Assembly (NCBI GenBank): GCA_964437365.1
Contig: CAYTGM010000009.1
Coordinates: 1 to 64,000, forward strand
Direction: 5' to 3'
DNA: 64,000 bases
Source: CAYTGM01 sp964437365
GTDB lineage: Bacteria; Sumerlaeota; Sumerlaeia; SLMS01
Numbering within the stretch: position 1 is the stretch's first letter; each line of letters starts with the position of its first letter. The position numbers and the translations under genes are program-made. The notes beneath the pieces were generated by a model. The model saw only the letters and a list, made by a program, of their open reading frames with translations, had not been told where the DNA came from and made no database searches. This document shows positions 17,537 to 25,460 of the stretch, piece by piece.

Positions 17537-18166
17537 ATGTCGCGGGTACTTGCTATACATACAGGTCGCATTGCTCCCCTGAAGGGGAAACCGGGCAAAG
17601 TCTCTGCCATCAACAAGACCCCTGTCGATGGTCCCGTCTACCTATCTGAACGAGGCTTCGAAAACGACTTCATTGCGGACAAACGCTATCATGGCGGACC
17701 GCACAAAGCAGTCTGCTCCTATGCCAGTGAATATTACCCTCTCTGCAGACTCCATGCAGGCAACGAGATGCCCTACGGTTCCTTCGGAGAGAATATCGTT
17801 CTTGAGGGAAGACCTGATGAAGAAATCTGCATCGGTGATATCTATAAGCTGGGGGATGCGGTCATCCAATGCGCCGGACCGAGAGGCCCCTGTTCGAACC
17901 TTTCAGCCCACTGGCAATCGAAGGATCTGCACCTGTATATCAAGAAAGAGAAGAAGACGGGCGGCTACTTTCTCGTGAAGGAACCTGGAAGCATAGAGGC
18001 TCCGGCCGAGTTCAAACTGCTTGAGCGCCTCCACCCCGAATGGAGCCTCGTGGCCTTCTGGGAGTTTCTCGATCGGCGGGAAAAGGAACCAGATAAAGCA
18101 GAAGCCCTGATGGCCATGAGCTACCTCGACCCCGACTGGGAACCAAAGCTCCGCCGAAAACTTTAG
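17537..18166 (+). CDS. MOSC-domain protein (YiiM-like)
   Basis: 209 residues. It has the MOSC-domain sequence KTPVDGPVYLSERGFENDFIADKRYHGGPHKAVCSYASEYY, then GSFGENIVLEGRPDEEICIGD and CAGPRGPCSNLSAHW. This order and the C-terminal helical tail match YiiM, which reduces N-hydroxylated compounds using molybdenum cofactor bound at the conserved Cys. Cofactor binding is inferred from the family. The link to the moeB-like gene is only functional (Moco synthesis), not positional. Confidence 0.85.
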   Translation: MSRVLAIHTGRIAPLKGKPGKVSAINKTPVDGPVYLSERGFENDFIADKRYHGGPHKAVCSYASEYYPLCRLHAGNEMPYGSFGENIVLEGRPDEEICIGDIYKLGDAVIQCAGPRGPCSNLSAHWQSKDLHLYIKKEKKTGGYFLVKEPGSIEAPAEFKLLERLHPEWSLVAFWEFLDRREKEPDKAEALMAMSYLDPDWEPKLRRKL

Positions 18167-18289
18167 TAGCTGGTGCACTCTAACTTTACATTCCCTTCAT
18201 TTAAACCTTGAAACTCACCTTCATCGCGTACTTTCATAAATCTCCGGCTGAGATGTTGGAGTATCCCTGGAGAAATCAAACGTATCGCT

Positions 18290-19135
18290 GTGCCTGCCTA
18301 CGTCAAAAAACGAGTCCCAAGCCGCCCTTCAATCCGCATTGATCGCAGCTTTGCAGAAGAACATGGCGGAGCCCTCATAGCCGGCGTTGACGAAGCTGGT
18401 CGAGGTCCCCTGGCCGGCCCCGTTGTCGCCGCTGCCGTTGCTCTTCCCTTTCAAGGTCCGCGACCTCGAGGTCTGCGTGACTCCAAACAGCTGACCGAGA
18501 AAGTTCGCGACCGCCTCTTCACAGAGATTCAGAGCAAGGCCATCAGCTATGGTATCGGGATCGTCCACGCCGAGGAGATCGACCTCTTGAACATTCTTGA
18601 GGCAACTCGTCTCGCCGTTGCTCGAGCCCTTGAGCAGATGGACCCGCAACCCGAGGCGCTTGTTACCGATGCCCTGCACCTTCCACGAGACCCACGCCCT
18701 GTACTCCCGCTGGTTAAAGGAGATAACATCTCATCCTCTGTTTCTGCCGCCTCCATTCTGGCCAAAGTCACCCGCGACCGCTTAATGGATCTTTATCACG
18801 AGGAGTTCCCCGAGTTCGGCTGGAAGAACAACCGCGGTTATCCGACTCAGGATCACTACGCTGCACTTCAAGAGCACGGCCCAACCACGCTCCATCGACT
18901 TTCCTTCAATGGCGTCGGGTTCTTTGATGTGGAGCCCCGGCGCTGCCCCACCTATATTCAACTGCGCGAAAAGATCGAGCATCCCGGGACAATCTTTGGT
19001 CGCGACGATCACTGGCTTGAACAAATCCGGGAAAAGGTCTTTTCCTCACAAGAAAGATTGCCTCCCCCCGACTTTCAGCACTTATTGACGCTCATCGAAG
19101 CCTACCAACAGGGGAATCAGCCTGATGAAGTTTAA
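18290..19135 (+). CDS. rnhB: Ribonuclease HII
   Basis: Removes RNA from RNA-DNA hybrids, including single ribonucleotides. 281 residues from a GTG start. Catalytic blocks are in order: IAGVDEAGRGPLAGPVVAAAV (Asp-Glu), DSKQLTEKVRDRLF, VTDALHLP (Asp), and VSAASILAKVTRDRLMDLYH (Asp). GWKNNRGYPTQDHYAALQEHGPTTLHR is the standard C-terminal signature. It is about 70 residues longer than a typical bacterial RNase HII because of a C-terminal extension after HR-LSF, of unknown role. The last 11 bp overlap purS. Confidence 0.95.
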   Translation: MPAYVKKRVPSRPSIRIDRSFAEEHGGALIAGVDEAGRGPLAGPVVAAAVALPFQGPRPRGLRDSKQLTEKVRDRLFTEIQSKAISYGIGIVHAEEIDLLNILEATRLAVARALEQMDPQPEALVTDALHLPRDPRPVLPLVKGDNISSSVSAASILAKVTRDRLMDLYHEEFPEFGWKNNRGYPTQDHYAALQEHGPTTLHRLSFNGVGFFDVEPRRCPTYIQLREKIEHPGTIFGRDDHWLEQIREKVFSSQERLPPPDFQHLLTLIEAYQQGNQPDEV

Positions 19136-19373
19136 AGCAGAAATTCATGTAATGCTCAAACAAGACGTCGCCGACGTACAAGGTGCTGCGATCCAGCAAT
19201 CTCTGGTGCGTCATGATCATCCCGTCGAAAGTGTCAAAGCAGGAAAGTTTTTTGAAGTTGTTGTTGAAGCAGAGAACGAAGAAGCAGCGCGTAAAGAGAT
19301 TGAAACTCTTGGCGACGGCACCTTCTCGAACCCAACAATTGAAATCTTCCGCTACGACCTTCAAGCTCTCTAA
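19125..19373 (+). CDS. purS: Phosphoribosylformylglycinamidine synthase subunit PurS
   Basis: 82 residues, the correct size. MKFKAEIHVMLKQDVADVQGAAIQQSL and VKAGKFFEVVVEAENEEAARKEIETL match the PurS fold that bridges PurL and PurQ in the ATP-dependent conversion of FGAR to FGAM in purine synthesis. AGGGG lies about 11 nt before the ATG, inside the end of rnhB. No purL or purQ is present in the window, so the complex partners must be encoded elsewhere. Confidence 0.9.
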   Translation: MKFKAEIHVMLKQDVADVQGAAIQQSLVRHDHPVESVKAGKFFEVVVEAENEEAARKEIETLGDGTFSNPTIEIFRYDLQAL

Positions 19374-19391
19374 TCCACCACTGGAATCTCC

Positions 19392-19805
19392 ATGGACGTC
19401 GAACTGTTAAAACGCATCCTCCGGGTGATTGGTCTTGTAGCACTCTGGCTACTGATTGTCCTGGTCAGCGTTACGCTCTACGTCACGGAGAACATTAATT
19501 TTGCTCAACTCATTCTTCGAGTGGTTGGACTGCCAGTCGTTGCAGCCGCAGGCGGAGTAATCGCGTATTATTACTCTGGAAAAAAAATCAACTGGGCCTT
19601 CTCAATCGCAACGTATATACTGGGAGGACTCTTTCTCGTCCTTGTCTTAACACGGATGAGCACCGGTGGTACCAAAGAGAACCGATACGAAGAGATTGAA
19701 ATCGAGGAAGCCCCTCCGATTCAGCTGGACCCTGACGAACGAGACACCGACGGAGAAGAAACCGCGTGGGTTGTGGAAACCTTTGAATCAATCAACCACG
19801 GATGA
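19392..19805 (+). CDS. Small membrane protein of unknown function
   Basis: 137 residues, not recognised. Three hydrophobic segments (VIGLVALWLLIVLVSVTLYV; LILRVVGLPVVAAAGGVIAYYY; FSIATYILGGLFLVLVL) are followed by a strongly acidic cytoplasmic-looking tail (EEIEIEEAPPIQLDPDERD). It starts 18 bp after purS, so it may be the last gene of the rnhB-purS transcript. The large repeat block begins 20 bp after its stop. Confidence 0.7.
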   Translation: MDVELLKRILRVIGLVALWLLIVLVSVTLYVTENINFAQLILRVVGLPVVAAAGGVIAYYYSGKKINWAFSIATYILGGLFLVLVLTRMSTGGTKENRYEEIEIEEAPPIQLDPDERDTDGEETAWVVETFESINHG

Positions 19806-19824
19806 AGGTGCGGTGATCTCTTGT

Positions 19825-19922
19825 CGAACCCCTGCCGGGGTTCCTTCTTCCTTATACCTAGACCCATAGTAGGCCCTGTCGGGCCAACCATGGGCTATGA
19901 ACTCTAACCGCTACCGCGGTAT
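19825..19922 (+). mobile_element. Hairpin-core element copy 1 (right half)
   Basis: Holds hairpins H4 (GAACCCC-TGCC-GGGGTTC), H5 (CCCATAGT... / ...ATGGG around GGCCC-TGTC-GGGCC) and H6 (ACCGC-TACC-GCGGT) of the core. The left half is absent. Confidence 0.8.
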
Positions 19923-20339
19923 AAGAACATACTCCCCAGAACGAACATCGACAGAGTTCGAGAAGAGAAGCAGCACAACCTCTGTGTCTCAGTGGTGAAC
20001 ACCAATGAACGCAGAAGTTCTATATTTACATAAGGTGAAGGGCTTCTAGCACGAAGTGTATCTCATTTGAATGACCCATAATCTTGCAAGGTTCACCACT
20101 GAGACACGGAGGCACGGAGTGTGAGTTCAATTGATTAGAAACTGTCGAAGACAGATAATCGGTTCCACGACTTAGATCTATTCAGGTTGGGCTCCTCATC
20201 AACTTTAATGTTCCTGTTCTCAAAAATAGGATTGTCCGTCTTGCCTTATGATGAAGAAGTTCTCTCTTCCTCTGTGTCTCCGTGTCTTAGTGGTTCGTAT
20301 ATAATGTTATTCACTCTAGTTTTGTCGGACGAAACCTTT

Positions 20340-20558
20340 ACCGCGGCAGCGGTTAGAGGCCACAGCCCCTGGTTGCCGAGCGTCGCGAAGGCTACCAGGG
20401 GTTAAGAAACATATCACCACAACCCCGGAAGGGGTTGGACAAAACAAAGCACTCTCTTATCGAACCCCTGCCGGGGTTCCTTCTTCCTTATACCTAGACC
20501 CATAGTAGGTCCTGTCGGGCCAACTATGGGCTATGAACTCTAACCGCTACCGCGGTAT
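20340..20558 (+). mobile_element. Hairpin-core element copy 2 (complete)
   Basis: About 219 bp. It starts ACCGC-GGCA-GCGGTTAGAG and ends CTCTAACCGC-TACC-GCGGT, so the ends are inverted repeats of each other and each end is itself a hairpin. Between them: CCCCTGGTTGCC / GGCTACCAGGGG (12-bp stem, one mismatch), AACCCC-GGAA-GGGGTT, GAACCCC-TGCC-GGGGTTC and CCCATAGT / ACTATGGG. No ORF, so it is MITE-like. Confidence 0.85.
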
Positions 20559-20975
20559 AAGAACATACTCCCCAGAACGAACATCGACAGAGTTCGAGAA
20601 GAGAAGCAGCACAACCTCTGTGTCTCAGTGGTGAACACCAATGAACGCAGAAGTTCTATATTTACATAAGGTGAAGGGCTTCTAGCACGAAGTGTATCTC
20701 ATTTGAATGACCCATAATCTTGCAAGGTTCACCACTGAGACACGGAGGCACGGAGTGTGAGTTCAATTGATTAGAAACTGTCGAAGACAGATAATCGGTT
20801 CCACGACTTAGATCTATTCAGGTTGGGCTCCTCATCAACTTTAATGTTCCTGTTCTCAAAAATAGGATTGTCCGTCTTGCCTTATGATGAAGAGGTTCTC
20901 ATTTCCTCTGTGTCTCCGTGTCTTAGTGGTTCGTATATAATGTTATTCGCTCTAGTTTTGTCAGACGAAACCTTT

Positions 20976-21079
20976 ACCGCGGCAGCGGTTAGAGGCCATA
21001 GCCCCTGGTTGCCGAGCGTCGCGAAGGCTACCAGGGGTTAAGAAAAATATCACCACAACCCCGGAAGGGGTTGGACAAA
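20976..21079 (+). mobile_element. Hairpin-core element copy 3 (left half)
   Basis: Contains H1 (ACCGC-GGCA-GCGGT), H2 (CCCCTGGTTGCC / GGCTACCAGGGG) and H3 (AACCCC-GGAA-GGGGTT) only. It breaks off after GGACAAA, followed by another CACGGAG-type sequence read as CTCCGTGCCTCCGTGTCTCC. Confidence 0.8.
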
Positions 21080-21152
21080 GCACCGCCCCCTCCGTGCCTC
21101 CGTGTCTCCGTGGTTCGTATATAACAATGTTCATCCGTGGTTGTATAATTAA

Positions 21153-22598
21153 TCAATCAACAATACGGAACGTTTGAAAGCGCCTCAGGTTATCATAAAA
21201 ACTCTGCGCCGGATCTTTGTCCTCGTTCAGAACGGTCTTTGCCACCTCAAAGCCCATGTGCATCGAGTGGTCCATATTATTGTGCAGGAAAAGTCCCTGA
21301 CGACCGACACTCACCAGGTTAGGAAAAGTCTTCAAGTAGCCTATCAGCGTTTTCATCCGTTGTCTATACTCGAGATCATAAAGCGGATAGGTGTACGGAA
21401 TACGATGGACGAGAGAGTTCACAACCTGACCGCGATTGAGAATCCCCGCTTTCTCGCACCCCTTGATCGTGGCGTTCAATAATTGACGATCTGATTTCTT
21501 CCAGATCTGATCGTTCTCGTGACAGGTAATCTCCATGACGATCATTCCTTTGTCACGACTACCCATTGAGCGATGAAAATTCTTCGGCTCATAACCACGG
21601 TTGAAAACCGTCCCTTTTTCAGGGAAATACAACCACTGCGCGTCGGTGACCTGCGGCTTATTAACAACAAGACAGACGAGAAAGTTAGCGATATACCTCA
21701 GCTCATTCTTTGTCTTTTCGGCCTTCTTTTCTTCACGGTGTTTCAGCAGCATACCGAGCAGATGATTGATTGGAATCGTGGATATAACGCGCTCGGCTCG
21801 ACAGGGAAGTACCTTTCCGGTTTTCAGGTTCTTTGCATGAACGCGATAGGTTTCATCTTCCAGTGGCTCGACGTCGACCACTTCGCGCACGACCTGAATT
21901 TTCCCGCCGCGCTCCTGAACACCAGCCTTGAGCTTCTTAATCAGGTTTTCAACACCGCCAGCGATGTAGTGAAACTTTTTGACCGCCGTGATTTGATCTT
22001 TCTTCTCGCCAAAGAGCAGCTTCTTGACAACCTGATCAAGCCCACCGGCAGAAACGCGCACTCGAGCAATATCTCCGTGAATCTTTGAAGGTGGCACCTT
22101 CCAGACTTTCTCGGCGTAGGGGCCGACCAGGAGGTTGTATAGATCAGGACCAAAGGCATCAACCATCAGCGAGCGGAAAGACTCCTGTTTTCCCTGGCCA
22201 CTGGCGAACAGATTCTTTGCTTTATGCAAGGCGTAGCTTGTTCCTGCACCAGCGAGCGTTGTTACTCCCAGATGCTTCATGATTTCTACCGGTTGAGGAG
22301 GATACTCGATCCAACCACCTTTGAGAAACATACGTGAGGACCGTTTGACCGGCTTGAGCTCATCACCAGCCAGTTCATGGAGAAACTCTTGAACATCAGG
22401 GAGCTCAGTAAAGATACGATGCGGACCGAGGTCCGTTACCTGGCCATCAACGGTAAGAGAACGGGCCAGACCACCAGCACGTGGCTCCTGTTCGAGCACA
22501 GTAACTTTTAACTTGGGATCCGCTTCCAGAAGCTTCCATGCTGCGGAAAGCCCACAGATTCCACCCCCCAAAATGACGATGCGTCGTTGAGTGCTCAC
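21153..22598 (-). CDS. NAD(P)/FAD-dependent oxidoreductase (amine-oxidase/protoporphyrinogen-oxidase type)
   Basis: 481 residues. The N-terminus RIVILGGGICGLSAAWKLLE is a dinucleotide-binding fold, followed by VLEQEPRAGGLARSLTVDG and DLGPHRIFTELPDV, as in FAD enzymes of the UDP-galactopyranose mutase/protoporphyrinogen oxidase/desaturase group. A C-terminal LVSVGRQGLFLHNNMDHSMHMG closes the FAD-binding region. In many genomes such proteins lie in polysaccharide or lipid loci; substrate unknown. Its start overlaps the stop of the upstream dehydrogenase gene by 4 bp (ATGA), so the two are translationally coupled. The operon is isolated between two repeat blocks. Confidence 0.8.
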   Translation of the reverse strand: MSTQRRIVILGGGICGLSAAWKLLEADPKLKVTVLEQEPRAGGLARSLTVDGQVTDLGPHRIFTELPDVQEFLHELAGDELKPVKRSSRMFLKGGWIEYPPQPVEIMKHLGVTTLAGAGTSYALHKAKNLFASGQGKQESFRSLMVDAFGPDLYNLLVGPYAEKVWKVPPSKIHGDIARVRVSAGGLDQVVKKLLFGEKKDQITAVKKFHYIAGGVENLIKKLKAGVQERGGKIQVVREVVDVEPLEDETYRVHAKNLKTGKVLPCRAERVISTIPINHLLGMLLKHREEKKAEKTKNELRYIANFLVCLVVNKPQVTDAQWLYFPEKGTVFNRGYEPKNFHRSMGSRDKGMIVMEITCHENDQIWKKSDRQLLNATIKGCEKAGILNRGQVVNSLVHRIPYTYPLYDLEYRQRMKTLIGYLKTFPNLVSVGRQGLFLHNNMDHSMHMGFEVAKTVLNEDKDPAQSFYDNLRRFQTFRIVD

Positions 22599-23668
22599 AG
22601 TTTGCGAGAAACTCCTTTTGTATATTCGCGTCCACTGGCTGGCATATCAATCAAGACCTTAACAACTTCATCTTCAGCTTTTCTGACAAGACGATAGGCT
22701 TCTTCAATTTCATCGAGAGGGAACCGGTGGGTAATAATCTCTTCGGCTCGATTCATTTTTCCTGACAGCATCAGGTCCACCGCCTGCTGCATACTTGCAT
22801 GAGGACGACGCACGAATTGCAAATCGAGTTCCTTATCGCGCGCTTCAATGGCGTTGATGATAATTCGATTGTCGTTCGGAAGGCCTGCGACCAGAACGCG
22901 ACCACCGAGTCGTGTCAGCTGAACGGCTGTACGCGAACCTTCACTGGCATTAGAAACATCAATGGCAACGTCTACACCAGATCGTGGCCAATCCGAGACA
23001 ATCTCTGGCGCCGTCCAGGGATCACAGGCAACCGTTGCTCCATGACGCAACGCCGCTTCACGTCTATACTCAAGAATATCGACTGCAAGAATCTTCCCGC
23101 CGCGCGTCGCACGCAAGGCCTCTATCAAAAGCAACCCGAGATGCCCGCAGCCAACCACAGCCACGGATCCCATAATGGGAAGCCGGGACATTTCAATTGT
23201 ATAAATAGCCTGACTTAAAGGCGCGAGATGAACGGCAAGCTCCGTCGAAAGCTCATCCGGGACCACAGCGCATTGAGCCACAGGCCAGGTGAATCGCTCC
23301 TGGAGAACCCCAGGTACCGGCGGCCGACCTAAAACGCGCGCATGAGGGCAAAGGTGCTGGTTTCCTTCCTCGCACCATTCGCAACGAAGACACGGGGAAA
23401 TCGGTGAGGCAACGACCCGTTTTCCGATCAGGGAAGAGTCCACTCCTCGTCCAACGGATACCACGCGTCCAACGCATTCAGATCCAGGAATGTGAGGCGT
23501 GCGGAAACCATCCTTCACCGGAGCGCCTTTTCGATAACGAAACGCGTCCACTCCTGTCAGGCCGACAATCAGCGGCTCGATGAGAAGTTCATTGTGCTCC
23601 GGCTCGCGTCGGGCCGGAACATCTTTAATTTCAATGGTTTCTTTTTCCGTCAATTGGACGAGTTTCAT
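22595..23668 (-). CDS. Medium-chain dehydrogenase lacking catalytic zinc ligands
   Basis: 357 residues of the zinc-type alcohol/polyol dehydrogenase family. The structural zinc loop is intact: C93-x2-C96-x2-C99-x7-C107. The NAD(P) fold reads VAVVGCGHLGLLLIEALRA. Oddity: the catalytic-zinc Cys of the usual G-x-C-G-x-D is Thr38 (GLTGVD) and the His of GHE is Ser63 (PGSE). The usual zinc-dependent alcohol oxidation is therefore doubtful, and a reductase role or altered metal site is possible. It is first in a two-gene operon with the FAD oxidoreductase (4-bp overlap), suggesting both act on the same pathway. Confidence 0.8.
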   Translation of the reverse strand: MKLVQLTEKETIEIKDVPARREPEHNELLIEPLIVGLTGVDAFRYRKGAPVKDGFRTPHIPGSECVGRVVSVGRGVDSSLIGKRVVASPISPCLRCEWCEEGNQHLCPHARVLGRPPVPGVLQERFTWPVAQCAVVPDELSTELAVHLAPLSQAIYTIEMSRLPIMGSVAVVGCGHLGLLLIEALRATRGGKILAVDILEYRREAALRHGATVACDPWTAPEIVSDWPRSGVDVAIDVSNASEGSRTAVQLTRLGGRVLVAGLPNDNRIIINAIEARDKELDLQFVRRPHASMQQAVDLMLSGKMNRAEEIITHRFPLDEIEEAYRLVRKAEDEVVKVLIDMPASGREYTKGVSRKL

Positions 23669-24201
23669 GGCTTCTTGCCTCAGTCAGATCGCGAAAAGAA
23701 CCATGAAGCGGGCTGAGGTGAGCGCAATGAGAAACAGGGAGAGTCGAGCCCACGCCCCTCCTGGGGCGGGTTGGCTTGATGGTGGGATAATGGGGGGATG
23801 ATGGCGGCATGATCACGATTATCCCTCCATTGAGGCGCGATTGGGCCAGCATTAGCTCTACCCCTGTGACTAAACGCGTGGTCGCGATTGTGGTCGCGAT
23901 CAGCTAAGCGAGGATTGGTTTAATGAATAGTCATGTCTAATTTCTTCGAGTCAGGGCCTCGAAAACCACAAAATCGAGAGATTGCCACGTTTCCTGAGAA
24001 CCCATCTGCCCCTTGGATTCCGAATGGTCCAGGAGGGACCGAAGCGAACTACCCGGGGTAAGTGCTCTCCACGCGGCCCTGGGTTGGAATGAAATTCGAG
24101 CACCGCTCCAGAGGAGCGGAAGAATGACCAGCAGATTTCGACCTCTTCACAAAAATCCATCCTTGATAATTTTGGGGCTCTTTCTGTCAGATCAGACCCT
24201 T
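23669..24201. repeat. Non-coding region with clustered short palindromes
   Basis: No gene is supported. It contains the hairpin CGCCCC-TCCT-GGGGCG (23753-23768), an 11-bp tandem repeat GTGGTCGCGAT (23879-23900), TACCC-GG-GGTA near 24052 and CCGCTCC-AGA-GGAGCGG (24103-24119). The short-loop style matches the core element but the sequences are different. Confidence 0.7.
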
Positions 24202-24420
24202 ACCGCGGCAGCGGTTAGAGGTCATAGCCCCTGGTTGCCGAGCGTCGCGAAGGCTACCAGGGGTTAAGAAACATATCACCACAACCCCGGAAGGGGTTGG
24301 ACAAAACAAAGCACTCTCTTGTCGAACCCCTTCCGGGGCTCCGTTTTATTTATATCTATACCCATAGTAGGTCCTGTCGGGCCAACTATGAGCTATGAAC
24401 TCTAACCGCTACCGCGGTAT
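24202..24420 (+). mobile_element. Hairpin-core element copy 4 (complete)
   Basis: Same order of six hairpins as copy 2 with the terminal inverted repeats intact. H4 here reads GAACCCC-TTCC-GGGGCTC, so the loop differs from copy 2 while most of the stem is kept. Confidence 0.85.
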
Positions 24421-24619
24421 AATGTTATTAAGCATGAAGAAAACATAGGCAGAAGCTAAATGCGACGACAACACAGAGGCTTCATCGCTCAACCCACAAC
24501 ATGACTATGGTCGGGATCAGATCGCACGCATATTGCCCACAGTATGACTCTCTGTGTCTCAGTTTCGCCGTGGTTCGTATATACTACAGGCCACGCCAGT
24601 ACTGTTATACAGAACCCTT

Positions 24620-24838
24620 ACCGCGGCAGCGGTTAGAGGTCATAGCCCCTGGTTGCCGAGCGTCGCGAAGGCTACCAGGGGTTAAGAAACATATCACCAC
24701 AACCCCGGAAGGGGTTGGACAAAACAAAGCACTCTCTTGTCGAACCCCTTCCGGGGCTCCGTTTTATTTATATCTATACCCATAGTAGGTCCTGTCGGGC
24801 CAACTATGAGCTATGAACTCTAACCGCTACCGCGGTAT
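24620..24838 (+). mobile_element. Hairpin-core element copy 5 (complete)
   Basis: Appears identical to copy 4 by eye, again ending CTCTAACCGCTACCGCGGT. Confidence 0.85.
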
Positions 24839-25036
24839 AATGTTATTAAGCATGAAGAAAACATAGGCAGAAGCTAAATGCGACGACAACACAGAGGCTT
24901 CATCGCTCAACCCACAACATGACCATGGCCGGGATCAGGTCGCGCGCATATTGCCACAGTATGACTCTCTGTGTCTCAGTGTCGCTGTGGTTCGTATGTA
25001 CTAAAGCTCACGCCAGTACTGTTAGACAGAACCCTT

Positions 25037-25255
25037 ACCGCGGCAGCGGTTAGATGTCATAGCCCCTGGTTGCCGAGCGTCGCGAAGGCTACCAGGGGTT
25101 AAGAAACATATCACCACAACCCCGGAAGGGGTTGCACAAAACAAATCACTCTCTTGTCGAACCCCCTCCGGGGTTCCGTTTTATTTATATCTATACCCAT
25201 AGTAGGTCCTGTCGGGCCAACCATGGGCTATGAACTCTAACCGCTACCGCGGTAT
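25037..25255 (+). mobile_element. Hairpin-core element copy 6 (complete)
   Basis: Same core. H4 has loop CTCC and a fully paired stem (GAACCCC / GGGGTTC), so loop variation with stem conservation is visible across copies. It ends the tandem array; unrelated sequence follows. Confidence 0.85.
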
Positions 25256-25460
25256 GATTTATAGAGTGATCTTCAGATGTAATGGCTAGATAGATGATGT
25301 GCGAGAGGGGTGGATCTCTGTGCTCGGAAACGCAGTCACAGTGATGCTATTTCATGGTTTCCAGGCTCGCAAGAGATTGCCATCTTTCTGAACATGAATA
25401 TTTTCTATACCGCGCCGGATCGACGTCCGGCGTTCCCAGGAAAAACCAACTTTCTCTCCC

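Larger units (their letters stand above)
19825..21079. repeat. 636-bp tandem duplication (two copies)
   Basis: Bases 19825-20460 and 20461-21079 are the same sequence offset by exactly 636 bp, with only scattered single-base differences. Copy 2 is truncated after GGGGTTGGACAAA. Each copy contains hairpin-core material plus CACGGAG-type repeats: CTGTGTCTCAGTGGTGAAC, CACTGAGACACGGAGGCACG and CTGTGTCTCCGTGTCTTAGT. The repeat units encode only spurious short frames. Confidence 0.95.
24202..25255. repeat. 418-bp tandem repeat array (about 2.5 units)
   Basis: Units begin at 24202, 24620 and 25037 (offsets 418 and 417); the last is cut after 219 bp. Each unit is one hairpin core followed by about 200 bp ending in CTCTGTGTCTCAGT... 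and TGGTTCGTAT. Units 1 and 2 are nearly identical, so the amplification is recent. Confidence 0.93.

Noticed and set aside
20187..21041. Two 72-residue ORFs (20187-20405 and 20823-21041)
   Set aside because: They are the same translation of the 636-bp duplicated repeat, read through hairpins. They have no ribosome-binding site or family features.
24013..24785. ORFs of 84 and 94 residues in the 418-bp array
   Set aside because: They read through the hairpin core (ending in residues such as VAKATRG) and differ only by repeat context, so they are not genes.
24202..25255. CRISPR array
   Set aside because: Repeat units are about 418 bp, with nearly identical spacers and no short regular repeat/spacer pattern or cas genes.
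25413..25432. Hairpin CGCCGGA-TCGACG-TCCGGCG as terminator of the YHYH gene
   Set aside because: No T-tract on either side of the hairpin in either orientation. It looks like another palindromic repeat.
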